From contig RCTD01000030.1 in NCBI GenBank assembly GCA_014898415.1, positions 558,001-622,000 of the forward strand: 64,000 nt of DNA. The letters are read 5' to 3'. The position numbers and the translations under genes were made by a program. Of the stretch, positions 31,826-43,765 are shown piece after piece; position 1 is the first letter of the stretch, and the number at the start of each line of letters is the position of its first letter. The notes below the pieces were generated by a model. It did no database searches. It had not been told where the DNA came from and was given only the letters and a program-made list of their open reading frames with translations. The stretch is from Stromatinia cepivora. Taxonomy: Eukaryota; Ascomycota; Leotiomycetes; Helotiales; Sclerotiniaceae.

Positions 31826-34303
31826 CTACTCATCTTCAATTGGACCAATCAGTTGTTCATGTAGATGGGCAAGGTGGTCTCTTTGAAGCTTGAAAGATTC
31901 GTAGTTTCCACCAATAATACATCGAAGGAGACTTTGATTTCGGCGAGTCTCAAGGTCAGCGTTTTGCAATGTGTTCATGCTCTGCAGCAAAGCAGAAAAG
32001 GCGGCAGAAAAGCAATCTTGAATTGCAGGAGTGTTTTTCGAACCACCTGCAATATCATTGCCGGAATTGTTTGGGTCGATTATAGAAAACTTTGGCTTAT
32101 CGGAATCTCTATAGAGGTCACGAGCCGAAGACTGGTAATGGATTAGTCTCAGAACACAATCGATCGAGAGAAGTACTCACCTTTGGGAAAAGTTTAGGAG
32201 GGTTCATCGAAATGGCAGTCGTGCGCGTATTAAACTCGTTACCATAAAGGTCGAGAAATTCCATCAAGACCTCACCAAGATGATGTTCTGGTATCATGGT
32301 TTTACTCTTGACCTGTGGCATATTCTGTAGAAGACTTACGACAAGACAGGTAACAGAAAACCCTCCAATGCCACCATTGACCGGCTCATTCAGGCCCCTC
32401 ATTGCCAATAAATGCTTGATAATGGTAGCTAATATGGGCATTGCGGGAAATTGAGTCTTCCACTCTTGAAAAGTCTTGTTTGCAATTAGGCCCGTGTCAT
32501 TTTCAAACGACATATCAACCTTCAGGCCGGTAAAGCCATCCACCCATTTCGCAAGAGGCACTTTAGCACCGACGATCACCTCAATTCTGCCAGTATTGAG
32601 GCGATCTCTTTCAACATTGCCTTTAACACGCCAGAGGTGGCTTTTGCTGTTGTATTTTGGATATCCGCCATCCATATACTGGTCTGATACCATAACGACA
32701 TCCATGTCAGCAGTAGGAAGATAAAGACCTGCGGGGAAAGAGCCGAAAGCCAGGATATCAGCATCTTGATAGTATTTGCGAAAATTCTCCTTTAAATTAA
32801 CAAGCAACCTCTGTCGAATCACCTCTTCAAACTTGCGAGGTTTGACATAATGGTAAAAGTCCATGATTTCTTTGTGTAACCTGGAACTAGTATTAGCTTT
32901 AAGATGGTGTTCGTCGAGAGATTTATCACTCACCAAAATCCCATATTGGACGTATCAGAATGGTCCTGGAGCCAAGGAGCGTCGTCCATACCCGGCTTAA
33001 CGCGCCACTCTGGAAGAAGGACGCCACTGGATTTGGGAGGTTTACCAGGGATGAGCTTATTCACAAGTGGTGGAGGCTTAATCACATCGCTAGCGGTACG
33101 CTTCCTGCTACCTAAAGCGGGGTCGGTTGATAGATCCAATGGTTTGGATGCTCTCTTTGGAGTTTGAATAATATCCATGGGCATGCTGTTGACGCTCGTT
33201 GGCTGAGTGACAACTTCTCCAGTCTCACTGGCGTAGCTTTGTGGTTGTTGAGGCATGTCAAACTTTCGAATGTTTTCAAGGTGACTAAACGATCTAGCTG
33301 AACCGGGTTCGGACTGCTCGAAGGGCTGGGGTTCGTATTCATCTTCTTCACTATCAATAGTCCCGGGGGCACCAAAATCAAAAGAGATGAAGTCGTCCTG
33401 AGCGGCATCGATTTTGGTAGGGCCTTCTTGACCAGATGTAACACGTGCCTTCCGAATAAGCTTAACGACATCCTTCTTCTTTCGATCAGATTCGCCTGGT
33501 GGTGGAAGGGCCGTGTAAGGGTCGGGGTTTGACCATTTGGGGACACTGTCAGCATCTGCAGCCTTTACACCAGTACGAGCCATCTTCTTCTTAGGTTGAT
33601 CGTTATTGTCATCATCGTCCGACATCTCCATTTCAGCTTCATCACTATCGGATAAGTCGCCGACGTCTCTATATTTAATATCAGTAGTAGCATCTTCATT
33701 CATACCTGGCATGAGCTCGGGAGTAGGCGAGCGTTTCCCTTTCAAGAAAACTCGATCTGATGCCAATCTTGGACCACCTCGGCCACGGTAGCCACCACGT
33801 CCACGATTATTGTCGCGTCGATCTTTTTCGCGTCGACGACGAAGATGATCTTCATTCCGATCTCCATTACCTCCAGGATTATTGTTGCGACCTTGGGCAC
33901 GAGGTTGAAATCTGTCGGCTTTTTCGTAATCAATAGATTGTGGTGCATCGTAACGGAAATCGAAGCTGGGGGCAGGGGGAGGAGGGCGATATCCATCATT
34001 CATACGGTAAGGATCTCCAGCTCCAGCAGGACGACGAGGAGGTTGAACACCAGGAGCATAATTTCCATAGGCTGGTGGAGGAGGGTTGTGGCCACCAAAT
34101 TGGAACATTTCGCGATCGCGATTTGCAGTGTGGGGTACATAACTGTCATATTGTGCAGGACGAGGGTGATAAGAATCAACCATGTCGCGACGATTCCTTT
34201 CAGGTGTACCATGATTGTAATTCCTTTCATCTCTATCTCTGTCCCAAAAAGATCCAGAAGGTCGAGGAGGAAGTCCATTCGGAAGCGGCGGTTGACGCGA
34301 CAT
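31826..34303 (-). CDS. Non-canonical poly(A) polymerase, Trf4/Cid14 type (TRAMP complex)
   Basis: Three exons, 32934-34303, 32181-32886 and 31826-32131, giving 793 residues. The open frame above 34303 has no ATG; MSRQPPLPNG is the start. Residues 1-440 are disordered, with RG/Pro/Asp-rich blocks (RGRGGYRGRGG). The catalytic nucleotidyltransferase domain begins at about residue 457 (RLHKEIMDFYHYVKP). FGSFPAGLYLPTADMDVVM holds the GS motif and the metal-binding DxD, and KVDMSFEN supplies the third Asp. The last exon carries the PAP-associated domain (IIDPNNSGNDIAGGS). In yeasts this enzyme adds short oligo(A) tails to aberrant nuclear RNAs for exosome decay. It is divergent from the Pex30-type gene. 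Confidence 0.93.
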
Positions 34304-35195
34304 TATGCAAAAGGATGAACAAGGATGAGGTTGAAGTTGAGGTACGAATTGTTTGATGGAAGAAGAAGTTTCATGTAAGACCGGGCGCGGAGCATCATTG
34401 GGGTTTGATAAACTTTTTGAATATTGATCGGTTAAAACGTTAGCGCATTGTTGTTGATATGTATTGCCCACGGCCCAAACAATCTGCCGTGACTATGAAA
34501 AAGGCGGTAAGATCGTAAGGCGGTGAAGATAATTGATAGACACTAGTTGGTGGTAAAACTAGGGATATTACTCGTACATGAGATGATCACAACGATCACA
34601 ACCTGGGCAGTACTAGGCACACCGAAGTGATACCAGCGAGATGAAAGAATCACGGTATGGAGTATTGATATTACGAGTATGAAATGAAAATGGTAGTATA
34701 ATCAAATTATACTTGATTTGAGAATCTTCATCCTCTTCTTCTACATTAAAACATCGGTACTTATCTTTTCGGAGAATTACAGCTGCATTCATTGACATTT
34801 GATTGTGACATGTGATTATACCCCGGATTCTATGCCGAGTGCGGTTTGGTACACTTCATTCCTTCTATTGTTCAATTGTATAGTCTTCAGTCAATCAATA
34901 ACTTTTCTTCTCTACTTCATCTCAAATTATTCTCTCTATCATTGTTGCAAATACTGCAGTCTATTATATTCATATTTCCCTTTTTGGAAGTTTCAACGGC
35001 AGCCCGTTGATCTTCCTCCACCATTTCCTTCCGTCACATAGCCTGTTATTAGAAATGACGTTGTGAATACTAGGTAAATGGCTGCGTTCGTATGTCACCC
35101 AATTTCTACCCATGCTTAGTTTTTCCCAACAATCCATCCCTCGAGATCCTCAGCACAATTAACTGGATCAATAGGATACTCCTTGGTTGGATCAA
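34304..35195. promoter_or_regulatory. Divergent promoter region, poly(A) polymerase / Pex30-type gene
   Basis: 892 bases between the two divergent starts. AT-rich, with pyrimidine-rich stretches toward the plus-strand gene (about 34860-35040). No gene supported. Confidence 0.5.
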
Positions 35196-36935
35196 ATGTC
35201 TGGTACTCCAACTTCAAGAAAAGATAACCATGGCGGATCCTTAACTCCTACCGATCCTAACCCTCCGACAATAGCTGCGTTCTCTCCAGTCACTCTATCA
35301 CATGCCTCATCTGCCAATAAGCAGAGGTCTACTATACTCGTTCATCAAAAATCCCCCTTATTACTAGCGACCCCTCCGCAGATTACGAGAGCTTTGGCAT
35401 ATTCGCATCCTTTCCTGTTACCTCTCAATAAACTTGCAGGATTAATAACATGGACGAGTGGGGATCCTTGGGAGAGCTTCTTGCTTGTCGCTAGTTTTTG
35501 GGCATTCGTACTATATGGAGATGTGGTAATGCGATATGCTGGACCTTTGGTGGTGGTTATTGGTTTAATATTGGGGATGTACTCGAGACGATATTCCCCT
35601 TTATCATCAACTAGTTGGACAGGAGAGAAACAGAAAAAGGGTCACAAAAGTGTCGATTCGGAGATTACGAATACCAGGCATCAGAAAACTTTGGACGAGA
35701 TCGTGGAGACTTTGAAGATATTTACATCAAGATGTAATGTACTTTTGGATCCTCTTTTACAATTGACGGATTTTCTATCGACCCAACGAACAGCAACCTC
35801 TGCTACAACTCGACCAGCACTTACAACGCTTTTAATACGAATTCTTCTCGTCACACCCATATGGATCATTTTAACTCTCCCGCCTATACAAGTTATCACC
35901 ACAAAACGTATTGCTTTGGTAACAGGGACGATCTTCTTAACTTGGCATTCTCGGCCGAATCGAATAGCAAGAACGATACTATGGAGATCATCTCTCGTTC
36001 GCCGCATATGTACTGCCATAACTGGCCTACATTTGACAGATGAGCTATCGCCAATCGCCAATGGAACCGATGGCAAACCTCCTCTACCACCACGCACATC
36101 ATCTTCGTACACCGACGCATCGTTAGCAGCAGATGCAGCTATTAAGAGAAGACCAGAAGCACCAGGGGTAAAATTTACATTCATCATATATGAAAATCAA
36201 CGTAGATGGGTTGGACTAGGATGGACAACTTCACTATTTGCATATGAGAGATCTGCTTGGACAGACGAACACCTGAATCCCGTTCCTCCAAAAGAAGAGT
36301 TTGAATTGCCGGATGTAGAGGGTGGCGGCGCGAGATGGAGATGGGTTAAAGGTAGTCGCTGGCGTGTTGAAGGAGCAGCCGAGCATGATGAAGGCGGCTC
36401 TAAACCGAAGGCTGAGAGTGATGGAGGAGCAGGGTGGATATATTATGATAATAAAGTACTTATTATTCATATCCCTCGAACATTTAATACACGTAAAGCT
36501 AACCTTCTACAGTGGCAAAATGGTCGTCGTGGGCAGGACGGATGGGGAAGATATACCCGCCGCAGAAAATGGTACCGTGATGCCGAGCTTGTCGAAATAA
36601 CATCTAGCACAGAAATAACGCCCTCCCCAACTCCAACTCAAGCATCCCCAAGCCTAGGCTCAAACTCTGCCCGCACGCGACTTTCCTCACTCTCAGCTTC
36701 GAGATCGAGGAGTCCGCCTCCGGAATATTCAGATCGTGATGATGCCAGTTTGAAGAGTAATAGAAGTGGACGATTCAGTAGCAAGAAAAGTAGCTTGAAG
36801 AAGGAAAGGTTAGAAAGGGGAAGTAGGAAGAGTAGCATGAGTTTGCAATCGGAAGCGGATGACGAAAGGCCGTTTACGAGGCCTAGGACAACAGATTGGG
36901 GGCTTAGTGATGATGCTAGAATGGGCTTGGAGTAG
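35196..36935 (+). CDS. Pex30/Pex23-type peroxin with dysferlin domain
   Basis: Two exons, 35196-36455 and 36513-36935, giving 560 residues. The whole stretch is open because the 57-base intron is a multiple of three without stops. The intron is still convincing: GTACTT donor, AGCTAAC branch and CTACAG acceptor. Removing it joins WIYYDNK to WQNGRRGQDGW and so restores a continuous DysF-C motif that ends WGRYTRRRKWYRDAELVE. The N-terminus has a membrane region (about 90-135, LVASFWAFVLYG and VVVIGLILGM) and another near 205-250, like the reticulon-like helices of Pex28-32. The DysF-N half (FTFIIYENQRRWVGLGW, SAWTDEHLNPVPP) precedes the C half. These peroxins act at ER-peroxisome contacts and control peroxisome number and size. 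A Ser/Arg-rich tail follows. Confidence 0.9.
   Translation: MSGTPTSRKDNHGGSLTPTDPNPPTIAAFSPVTLSHASSANKQRSTILVHQKSPLLLATPPQITRALAYSHPFLLPLNKLAGLITWTSGDPWESFLLVASFWAFVLYGDVVMRYAGPLVVVIGLILGMYSRRYSPLSSTSWTGEKQKKGHKSVDSEITNTRHQKTLDEIVETLKIFTSRCNVLLDPLLQLTDFLSTQRTATSATTRPALTTLLIRILLVTPIWIILTLPPIQVITTKRIALVTGTIFLTWHSRPNRIARTILWRSSLVRRICTAITGLHLTDELSPIANGTDGKPPLPPRTSSSYTDASLAADAAIKRRPEAPGVKFTFIIYENQRRWVGLGWTTSLFAYERSAWTDEHLNPVPPKEEFELPDVEGGGARWRWVKGSRWRVEGAAEHDEGGSKPKAESDGGAGWIYYDNKVLIIHIPRTFNTRKANLLQWQNGRRGQDGWGRYTRRRKWYRDAELVEITSSTEITPSPTPTQASPSLGSNSARTRLSSLSASRSRSPPPEYSDRDDASLKSNRSGRFSSKKSSLKKERLERGSRKSSMSLQSEADDERPFTRPRTTDWGLSDDARMGLE
36456..36512 (+). other. In-frame, stop-free 57-base intron in the Pex30-type gene
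   Basis: GTACTT...GCTAACCTTCTACAG. If retained it adds 19 residues (VLIIHIPRT...) inside the dysferlin domain without a frameshift. Confidence 0.75.
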
Positions 36936-37436
36936 GTGGTTAGCGGGGCTTTTGGGATTGGGCTTGGAGTAAATATGGTGTTGGGCATAGGAGGGAAAAC
37001 TCGGGTTTGTCATGGGGGGTTAAGGAGGTATTATACCATATCATGTGAATTGTAACCATTTCTAGAAGGCCAAACCGATTCTGTATATTTGAAAACGCGC
37101 GATGTAATCTATATAAAGTAATTGCACATGATTTGGAATATTGGGGGGTATCTTTTCATTCTTTATCTGTTTGCCCACTTCTATGGCTTTTCCTTCCTCA
37201 AATGAGTACTTTGAGCTATGCTGTACAAGTAAAGTAGAACCTATTCTTACAGATCCCAGACCACAAACCATGCCAGACCATGCCATCCTTCTGACCCACC
37301 GTTCCCTTCCATTCCTATACCATATAAATTATCACTGGAATCTTTCATACCGTGCCATTTTGTAGACCGCGACTCCCCACAAGCTCCACGCGCCTCCGGA
37401 TATACAGATGCCTTCTTTCAACTCCTTTTAGTGCAC
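36936..37436. other. Convergent intergenic region
   Basis: 3' regions of the Pex30-type and YIP1 genes. No gene supported. Confidence 0.5.
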
Positions 37437-38422
37437 TTATGCTCCCGCAACCTTCCCTAATGTACCTACTCCCCTACTTGAGAAGATTCCCATAATACCA
37501 AAACCGACGTAGAATAAGGCTAGAGGGTAGGCCACTAATCCTCGCATCCCCTTCATTCTTCCTACCGCACAGAACATCCCACTACTACTATACGTACACC
37601 ACACAATCGCCAATGTGGTTAACACATAGCCAACCATCCCGTCCATTGGCATAATAATCCCCACCACACTCGTGAGTACCAATGGCAATAGACAATATCC
37701 CAGCACACTAGCACTTCGTGGAAATGTGAGGGTAGAAGAGAGATGTGAGGGACCGACTGATTGTTGGGAGTTAGGATCGGTATTGAGAGGTGGTGACATG
37801 AGCGAGAGGATTAGATGGAGAGAGGAAGATCCGAGTAGTGCCAATCCGTATATGTATCCGAAATGTACTTTTCCGGAAAATAGGAGGAAGGTTCCGAATA
37901 ATAGGAAGAAGAGTATAGGCCCAGCGAGATCAGAATCGTCCATTATGTGCTGATCGATGTGCGCAAGAGGGTTTAGTACTGCTAATGTCTTTTGATTCAA
38001 ATTAGCATCTGCGCATCCCATCTAGAAGTCATCTTGACTTGAGAAAACTATAATAGAGACAATAACCATACCTTACTCCTGATATGACCAAAATTCACCC
38101 CTAACTCCTCCAATAACGGCGGCTCCCCATCATAACCCTCAGTCCCAAAAGCAGCCAACCACCCCGTTCTTAATCCACCACTCTCTCCCATTCGCCCACT
38201 CACGCCCGATTGGGCATTTCCAGGAAAACCAAATCCGCCGCTTCCACCAGGATACGCTTGCGCAGCAGGAGATATGCCATATCCATATGCGGCCTGTGGT
38301 GTGGCGTGACCTGAGACGGCACCGGGTGTATAGGTTGAGGGGTAGAATTGGAGGTTTTGAGCTGCGGTATTGGATGCGCCGTAAGGATTATTGGGGGGAG
38401 GAGAGGAATAAAATTGTGACAT
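37437..38422 (-). CDS. YIP1: Yip1-family Rab-interacting Golgi/ER membrane protein
   Basis: Two exons, 38072-38422 and 37437-37988, giving 300 residues. The N-terminal 85 residues are Pro/Gly/Tyr-rich and cytosolic. LLEELGVNFGHIRSK then runs into TLAVLNPLAHIDQHIMDDSDLAGP, the highly conserved Yip1 block. Five hydrophobic helices follow (PILFFLLFGTFLLFSG, FGYIYGLALLGSSSLHLIL, VLGYCLLPLVLTSVVGI, VLTTLAIVWCTYSSSGM, LVAYPLALFYVGFGIMGIF). Yip1 binds Ypt1/Ypt31-type GTPases and works in ER-to-Golgi vesicle formation. An alternative acceptor at 38022, 33 bases upstream and in frame, would insert 11 residues (MGCADANLNQK). The downstream acceptor is preferred because it keeps the conserved block unbroken and has a CTAAT branch site. 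Confidence 0.93.
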
Positions 38423-38807
38423 CTTTTTGAAAGATGGGGGGGGGTAGATACTGTTAGATTATATTGCAGGTTATTCGATATGAAAACTAGTGAGTTGGGA
38501 CGCTGATGTGAAATAGGAGAAGCATTTGTGATTGTTTTGATTATTTGTTGTTCAGCTGTCTTAAGGTGTCTTTTTTGGGGGTACGAGCTAGCTGGAGCCA
38601 TTGATGACGGGTTACTAGCCTTAGGCATAAATCGATTTCTTTTGAAACCCTGCAATGTCGGCCGATGGCGGATGGTTATTCCGGGAAAAAGTTAGAGATA
38701 TAATTTACATCACCTCTCGCCCTCTGGTGAATAGTGACCGATCCTTTTTACCATAATCCAAGCTTCAATTGACTAGGACTGTTATTGACAGTCGCAACTT
38801 CCTCATA
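38423..38807. promoter_or_regulatory. Divergent promoter region, YIP1 / PAM16
   Basis: 385 bases between two divergent housekeeping starts. No other feature seen. Confidence 0.5.
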
Positions 38808-39348
38808 ATGGTATGTATAGAATGAGAAGTTTCTCACAACTCCCACACACTCCATTGACATGCAATTCTCACAACTATGATGCCATCCTTTCACTCTGAA
38901 TATGAAAAAATTACATACTAATTTATTCAAGGCCCACCGCATAATAACCCAAGTCGTCATAACCGGCTCACGGGTCCTCGGGCGCGCCATATCAGAATCC
39001 TGGAAACAAGCCAAAGCCTCCTCGGCATACCAAAAAGCGCAACAGTCTGGTTCTGCTGGTGGCGGTGCGGCTTTCTCCTCCAACGGTCTCACATTAGACG
39101 AAGCCTGCAAAATTCTCAATGTAAAACCACCGAAAGAAGGAAAGATGGACATGGAAGACGTCATGTCGCGGTTTAAGAAATTGTTCGATACGAATGATCC
39201 GAAGAAGGGAGGGAGTTTCTATCTGCAAAGTAAAGTGCTGAGGGCGAGAGAGAGGTTAGAGCGGGAGGTGAAGGTTAAGGCGGAATCGCTGGAGAGGGAG
39301 GCAGAGCTGAGGGAGGGGTGGAAACCGAAGGTTTTTAAGGACCGGTGA
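38808..39348 (+). CDS. PAM16: Pam16/Tim16, J-like subunit of the mitochondrial import motor
   Basis: Two exons, 38808-38810 and 38932-39348, giving 139 residues. Exon 1 is the initiator ATG alone, followed by GTATGT. The 121-base intron ends CTAAT...TTCAAG and exon 2 opens GCCCACCGC. The product begins MAHRIITQVVITGSRVLGRAISESWKQA, the standard Pam16 N-terminus. Residues 50-115 form the J-like domain (LTLDEACKILNVK, DVMSRFKKLFDTNDPKKGGSFYLQSKV), which lacks the HPD tripeptide, as expected. Pam16 pairs with Pam18 at the matrix face of TIM23 and restrains its stimulation of mtHsp70. Length is usual for fungi. A longer open frame upstream of 38932 is intronic. Confidence 0.95.
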
Positions 39349-40197
39349 TAATAGTAGTTGAGGTGCGGGGCTGATGGATTATAGGACGGATAGATTTGGA
39401 CGATTAGACGGTTGAGAAACGATGTTATCCCGATATATACCTGAAGTGATGGACGACGTCGAACGAACCTGAACGAATCTATCCTGCGGGTGAACGGATG
39501 TGCAAACTCTTCCCTCTTTTGTATTAAATACATAGCATGGCGTTCCGGGGCGGGAAAGATTATGTGGGTACCATGGTCAGCATTTCTTGCATGGGTGAGA
39601 AAGATTATGTAGAGTACTGTATAAGACAGGCAGTTGGAATCAATATATGTTCCAAATTACAAGATATTGGTGCCATTGTACTTTTTTTTATTGCTTTTTG
39701 AGGGAGAACGTTACCTCGGCCGATATTGACTACTTCTTCAGATCCCTTTACCATTCAAAAAAATTACCGTGACCGCATTTCTGCTACAGGCCGCTCCGCC
39801 CTAGCATTTGGTATATCCCAACGTCGCTCTTTTCTCCTGCTCGAATTCTGGTGCTATATCACTAATCCTTGCCAAATTCGGCACGTCAATCGCTTCCCTC
39901 AGTTCAACTATCCCATACTCTTGAAGTTCTATTACCTTCCTAGAGACTCTAGCCGTCATACCCAACTCCCAAATTTCTCCTGGACACTGGGCACGCGCTC
40001 CAACAACGCAATTGCTTTCTCCCCATAATCGACACGTGGCTGCAACGTGATGGAAGGGCTTCAATGACACCCATCTCTATTTGACAAAAGGCCGTGGCAA
40101 ATGCAGGATCAGAAATTAAAATTCTATCAACGCAATAATTTTCTCAAAAAGTGGCAAGAAATGGATCCCATAGCATTTGGTTACCTATAATCCCACG

Positions 40198-40617
40198 CTA
40201 TATATGAGCATTCATATATCCGGTGTGACTTTGCATTTTGCAAATCGCATCCTTTATTTTATCGCCTTCCGAAAACGTTCCGCTGATTTTGAGGATGAAG
40301 GCGTGAAAGGCGGATAACTGTTTAGGGGAGACTTGGATGGTTTCCATTCGCCAAATATGGGAGCGTTGGGCGAGTTCCGGCAAATCGATGTAGGATTTGA
40401 GGTTGTGAGATCGTTCCAAAAACGGACCAGAAGGACTGAAGTGTCTTGCGGGCTTGAGGGAGAGAGGTGAAGATTGCAGATGGGTACCAAATGAAGTATT
40501 AATCACTTCCAGGCGAAGCCAAAACTTGATCTCAATGCTATGCACATGTAGATGGTTCGAAATCATCTGTGTTAATACTGAATCTGAGCGCAGATATAAG
40601 CTTTCATGAAGCTTCAT
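40198..40617 (-). CDS. Hypothetical protein, uncertain
   Basis: Open frame of 139 codons from an ATG at 40617. The product is moderately charged (QMISNHLHVHSIEIKFWLRLEV, LPELAQRSHIWRMETIQ) without a recognised domain, signal peptide or membrane helix. In-frame coding sense may extend upstream to about 40680 without ATG, hinting at a missing 5' exon. Low confidence that it is a real gene. Confidence 0.25.
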   Translation of the reverse strand: MKLHESLYLRSDSVLTQMISNHLHVHSIEIKFWLRLEVINTSFGTHLQSSPLSLKPARHFSPSGPFLERSHNLKSYIDLPELAQRSHIWRMETIQVSPKQLSAFHAFILKISGTFSEGDKIKDAICKMQSHTGYMNAHI

Positions 40618-42491
40618 TGGCAAGAATGGGGCGTTGTAAGTCTTGAGCGATTCATGATAATGTCTTTTAGAAATTTCGTTATGGGTTTATCTCGCAGAGG
40701 ATTTCGCTGTAGGCAGCTCCAAAACTATGATTCCCTTGCATCATCTATATATTCGACGGAATCAACGCGGATACTTCGTCACCTAGTATAAAAAGCACTA
40801 ACCATAAAATTAGAAAAAAAGACGCAGTTGATTAGATACACATCCATAACCTGGCGTTCCTTTTTCAAAAATGGCCCCAACAAACACCTTATATCACGAT
40901 TACTCCAAGAAAAGAAATTCTTCTTCAACAGGCGCTAAAAGATTACCCGGCGTGGCAGAGCGAGAACTTTTTTCTTCTCCCATGCAGAGCAGCAGCCGAC
41001 GCAATAGCCGTATGACGAACCAAAGGCTCGTGATTTGCAGCTTTGGGAATCATCACTGACAAACAGGTTTCATTGCCGAAGCCACCAATCCTCTGTGTTG
41101 TCATATTGATGAAAAAGTGGAAGGCTCTCCACCCTCGATTGGAATGTGGGAGGTAATAACGACGAGGATGAGCATATAAGTTCGGTGCTTGTTTCTCTAT
41201 CGCTAGAATTGGAGCTAACGGGAGAGTCACTCAACTATTTCTCATAGCCATCACATTTTTGGCCGGTGGATGCTACCTATCGATCGACCTTAAGGTATCC
41301 GCCAAAACGGAATCCACATCATACTCCCTATAGGAGATAGCGTTACCGTAGCTAAAGCGAATAAAATAATAAAATCTCAAAAAAGTAGGCGGCGCCGACG
41401 TTGTAACATAAACTCCCTTGTGTATGTGGTGTATCGAGGGCTAAATAAATCGGTGCTTGGAAATGATGAAGGAAGGAAATGCTTGGAGCTAGGCAGGACG
41501 ATTGAGGCCGTTTTCAAGCACTTATGAACGAGGAGATCTTTGAGGGATATTGTGTACTAAAGGGGGAGAAATAGAGAACAGGGTGAAAGTTCTGGATCTC
41601 TGCAGACAGCACCTTGAATGAATGCTCTTCGGATGAAATTGAAGCCGATGATACTAATGGAGCAAGATCTAGAGAATGGAAGGGAAATGTGATGTTCATC
41701 TGACATGTTATATATAGTTATATAACCTGAACTTTGAAAATCATACACCTGCATTGGCACTTGCTACTGGGACACATACACTCACTTGTATTCACCCATG
41801 TACGTGGAGTTTGGACACAAAGTCATCAAGCTCCCTAATGTAGTGATAGCACAGTTTCCTTGGCATGGTTGGGTGATTATCGTGGGATCATTCCCATAGC
41901 CCATGTCAACCTTGTTACAAGACTGATTTAGAATCAGATGCAGTGCTTCGAGAAGGCATGATTCGATGAAACGTAAGGGCATCTTTGTCGGGTAAAAAGG
42001 TTTAAAATCTTACAAATGATATGTAAAGCTTCTTCAAATTATGGTATTACACTTCAAGGAGGCGCTCAGCAGGTCAGTCCCGCAAAATCGATTGCCTCGT
42101 TTAGATAGTGATGGAGTTTACTAATTGTAGATAGACTATTTTTGTCTGTGTGCAATCCTCCATTCGTTCGGGACTGTGGCACGTGTGGCTGTAAGCTTTT
42201 TATCAGCTTTCGATCGAATTCCTCAAAATAATTGCCCATCATCAACCCGACAATACCACCAATTTCGCAAGGCAAGGCGCACTCATATCGAAGTATTGGA
42301 CTTCTAATAAGTTCCAGGAGTATTACTTTTTGGTGCAACTGTATCTTGGCCAGTAACCAAGAACCCTTCTACGGTAGCAAAGTAGTCTTACTAAAAGTCT
42401 AATCCACTCTTGATTGTTGATTTTACTTTGTTATATCATTCATGTTTCTCTTTTCTATAAGTTTTCTTTATCTTCAATCTCCCATGCTAGG

Positions 42492-43020
42492 ATGGGTGTC
42501 ATTCGCCATCGTCTTCTTCAAACTCCTCACGACGTTGGTCATCCGAATATGCACCTCATGCTTAAACGTACAACGGCTTTGCATCACTTTCTTCATGTTA
42601 CTGCTCGGAAGGGGAAGCAGGCCTGTGTTATATCCCCGAAGACTGGGATTAATGGTGACAAAATCGAGCGGGTCAGTGTATTTGTGATATATTACCAAAT
42701 GGGCCAGCCTTGTGGGTTGTGAAAGCCACAAGGCAGGACTCAGCGGTCGGGCCGTAGCGATGTTGGAAGAGCAAGGCCACCTCATCTACGAGTTGCGTAT
42801 TGGTTTTGATACATTTCCCCGTTTTGAGAAATTGTATCCATCTGAAGGTCAACTTCATTTGAATTACAAAGATTATTCAGAGTTCACAGTTTTCCAAATA
42901 TTGAAAAGATTGGGATCTAGACTGCAGCCGAAACTTATTGGAACCGTTGCTTTTGATCCAAAGATTGATCACAAAGAAGTGTCTAAGCATCTGCGCAAAG
43001 CCAGCGCTTCTGAAAGTTAA
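42492..43020 (+). CDS. Hypothetical two-exon protein
   Basis: Exon 1, 42492-42671 (60 codons), ends at a GTCAGT donor. Exon 2, 42733-43020, follows a CACAAG acceptor, giving a 61-base intron of usual size and a 155-residue product. The second part reads like real protein: RAVAMLEEQGHLIYELRIGF, LYPSEGQLHLNYKDYSEF, LIGTVAFDPKIDHKEVSK. The first part is basic and His-rich. I do not recognise the family. Splice phase agrees on both sides, which is the main support. Exon 2 alone, from the ATG at 42760, is an alternative. Confidence 0.4.
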
Positions 43021-43765
43021 CATTAACCCCGAAATAGCGAGCCTCGGGCTTCAATGTCTCTTTCACATCGGCATGTCACCTCACTAAGCTCAAGCCTGTA
43101 TGAGAATTGTTGAAACCATAAAATCTCTTGGTTTTTGACTCCGTAAATTTCGACACCTAGCCTTCATATTCAGCAAAAGAGTAAACGGGTGGTCCATCGA
43201 ATCCATGATTCTCGCCCACTGCTCCTAGACAAGTGGATGGTCTCACTCAGTGCTGTAGTCAGGTTTTCATGCAAGCAACCTATGATAAAATGACTCGTGA
43301 AATTTTTGCTTAGGAACTCGTTGGCCCAGTTAGTCCTTTTCTTGGTATCCCCCCACTATCATATAGCGGGGCAGAGAAAACGTATCAAGATTAAAGTAGA
43401 TGATCAGTAATACAAGTCTTATAATCATGATCTGTGTGCTAAACAGTGTCATATGTTAAATCTCGTCCCAAAAAGACTTCATAAAAAGTTGCTTTACACC
43501 AATCAAATTGAAAGATGGGCAAGCCCGCATTGCACCATTGAAATTGAGGCTGTCGGCTCATAATCTATCAAATATGACCGCGGCATGTTGTGTAAGAGGA
43601 GGCGCAATGCGGGGTAGTTTAAAATCCATATGATCCATTCACTCGCCCGCTCACCCGCTCACCCACTCCGCGACTTCTCGGAATATATCGACAGCAAACA
43701 GGCCTACCTAGGTTCAAACTTGACATTCGAACCGCACAGTCAAAAAGAATTATAGGGTCGCAAAA

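Larger units (their letters stand above)
39349..43765. other. Gene-poor 4.4-kb region
   Basis: Mostly noncoding in appearance. Two weak gene candidates are listed separately (40198-40617 and 42492-43020). Other open frames (for example minus-strand ones at 40943-41230, 41782-41982 and 42066-42338) have no motifs and no splice logic that I could establish. A CTCACCCGCTCACC-type repeat lies near 43638-43665. Confidence 0.45.
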
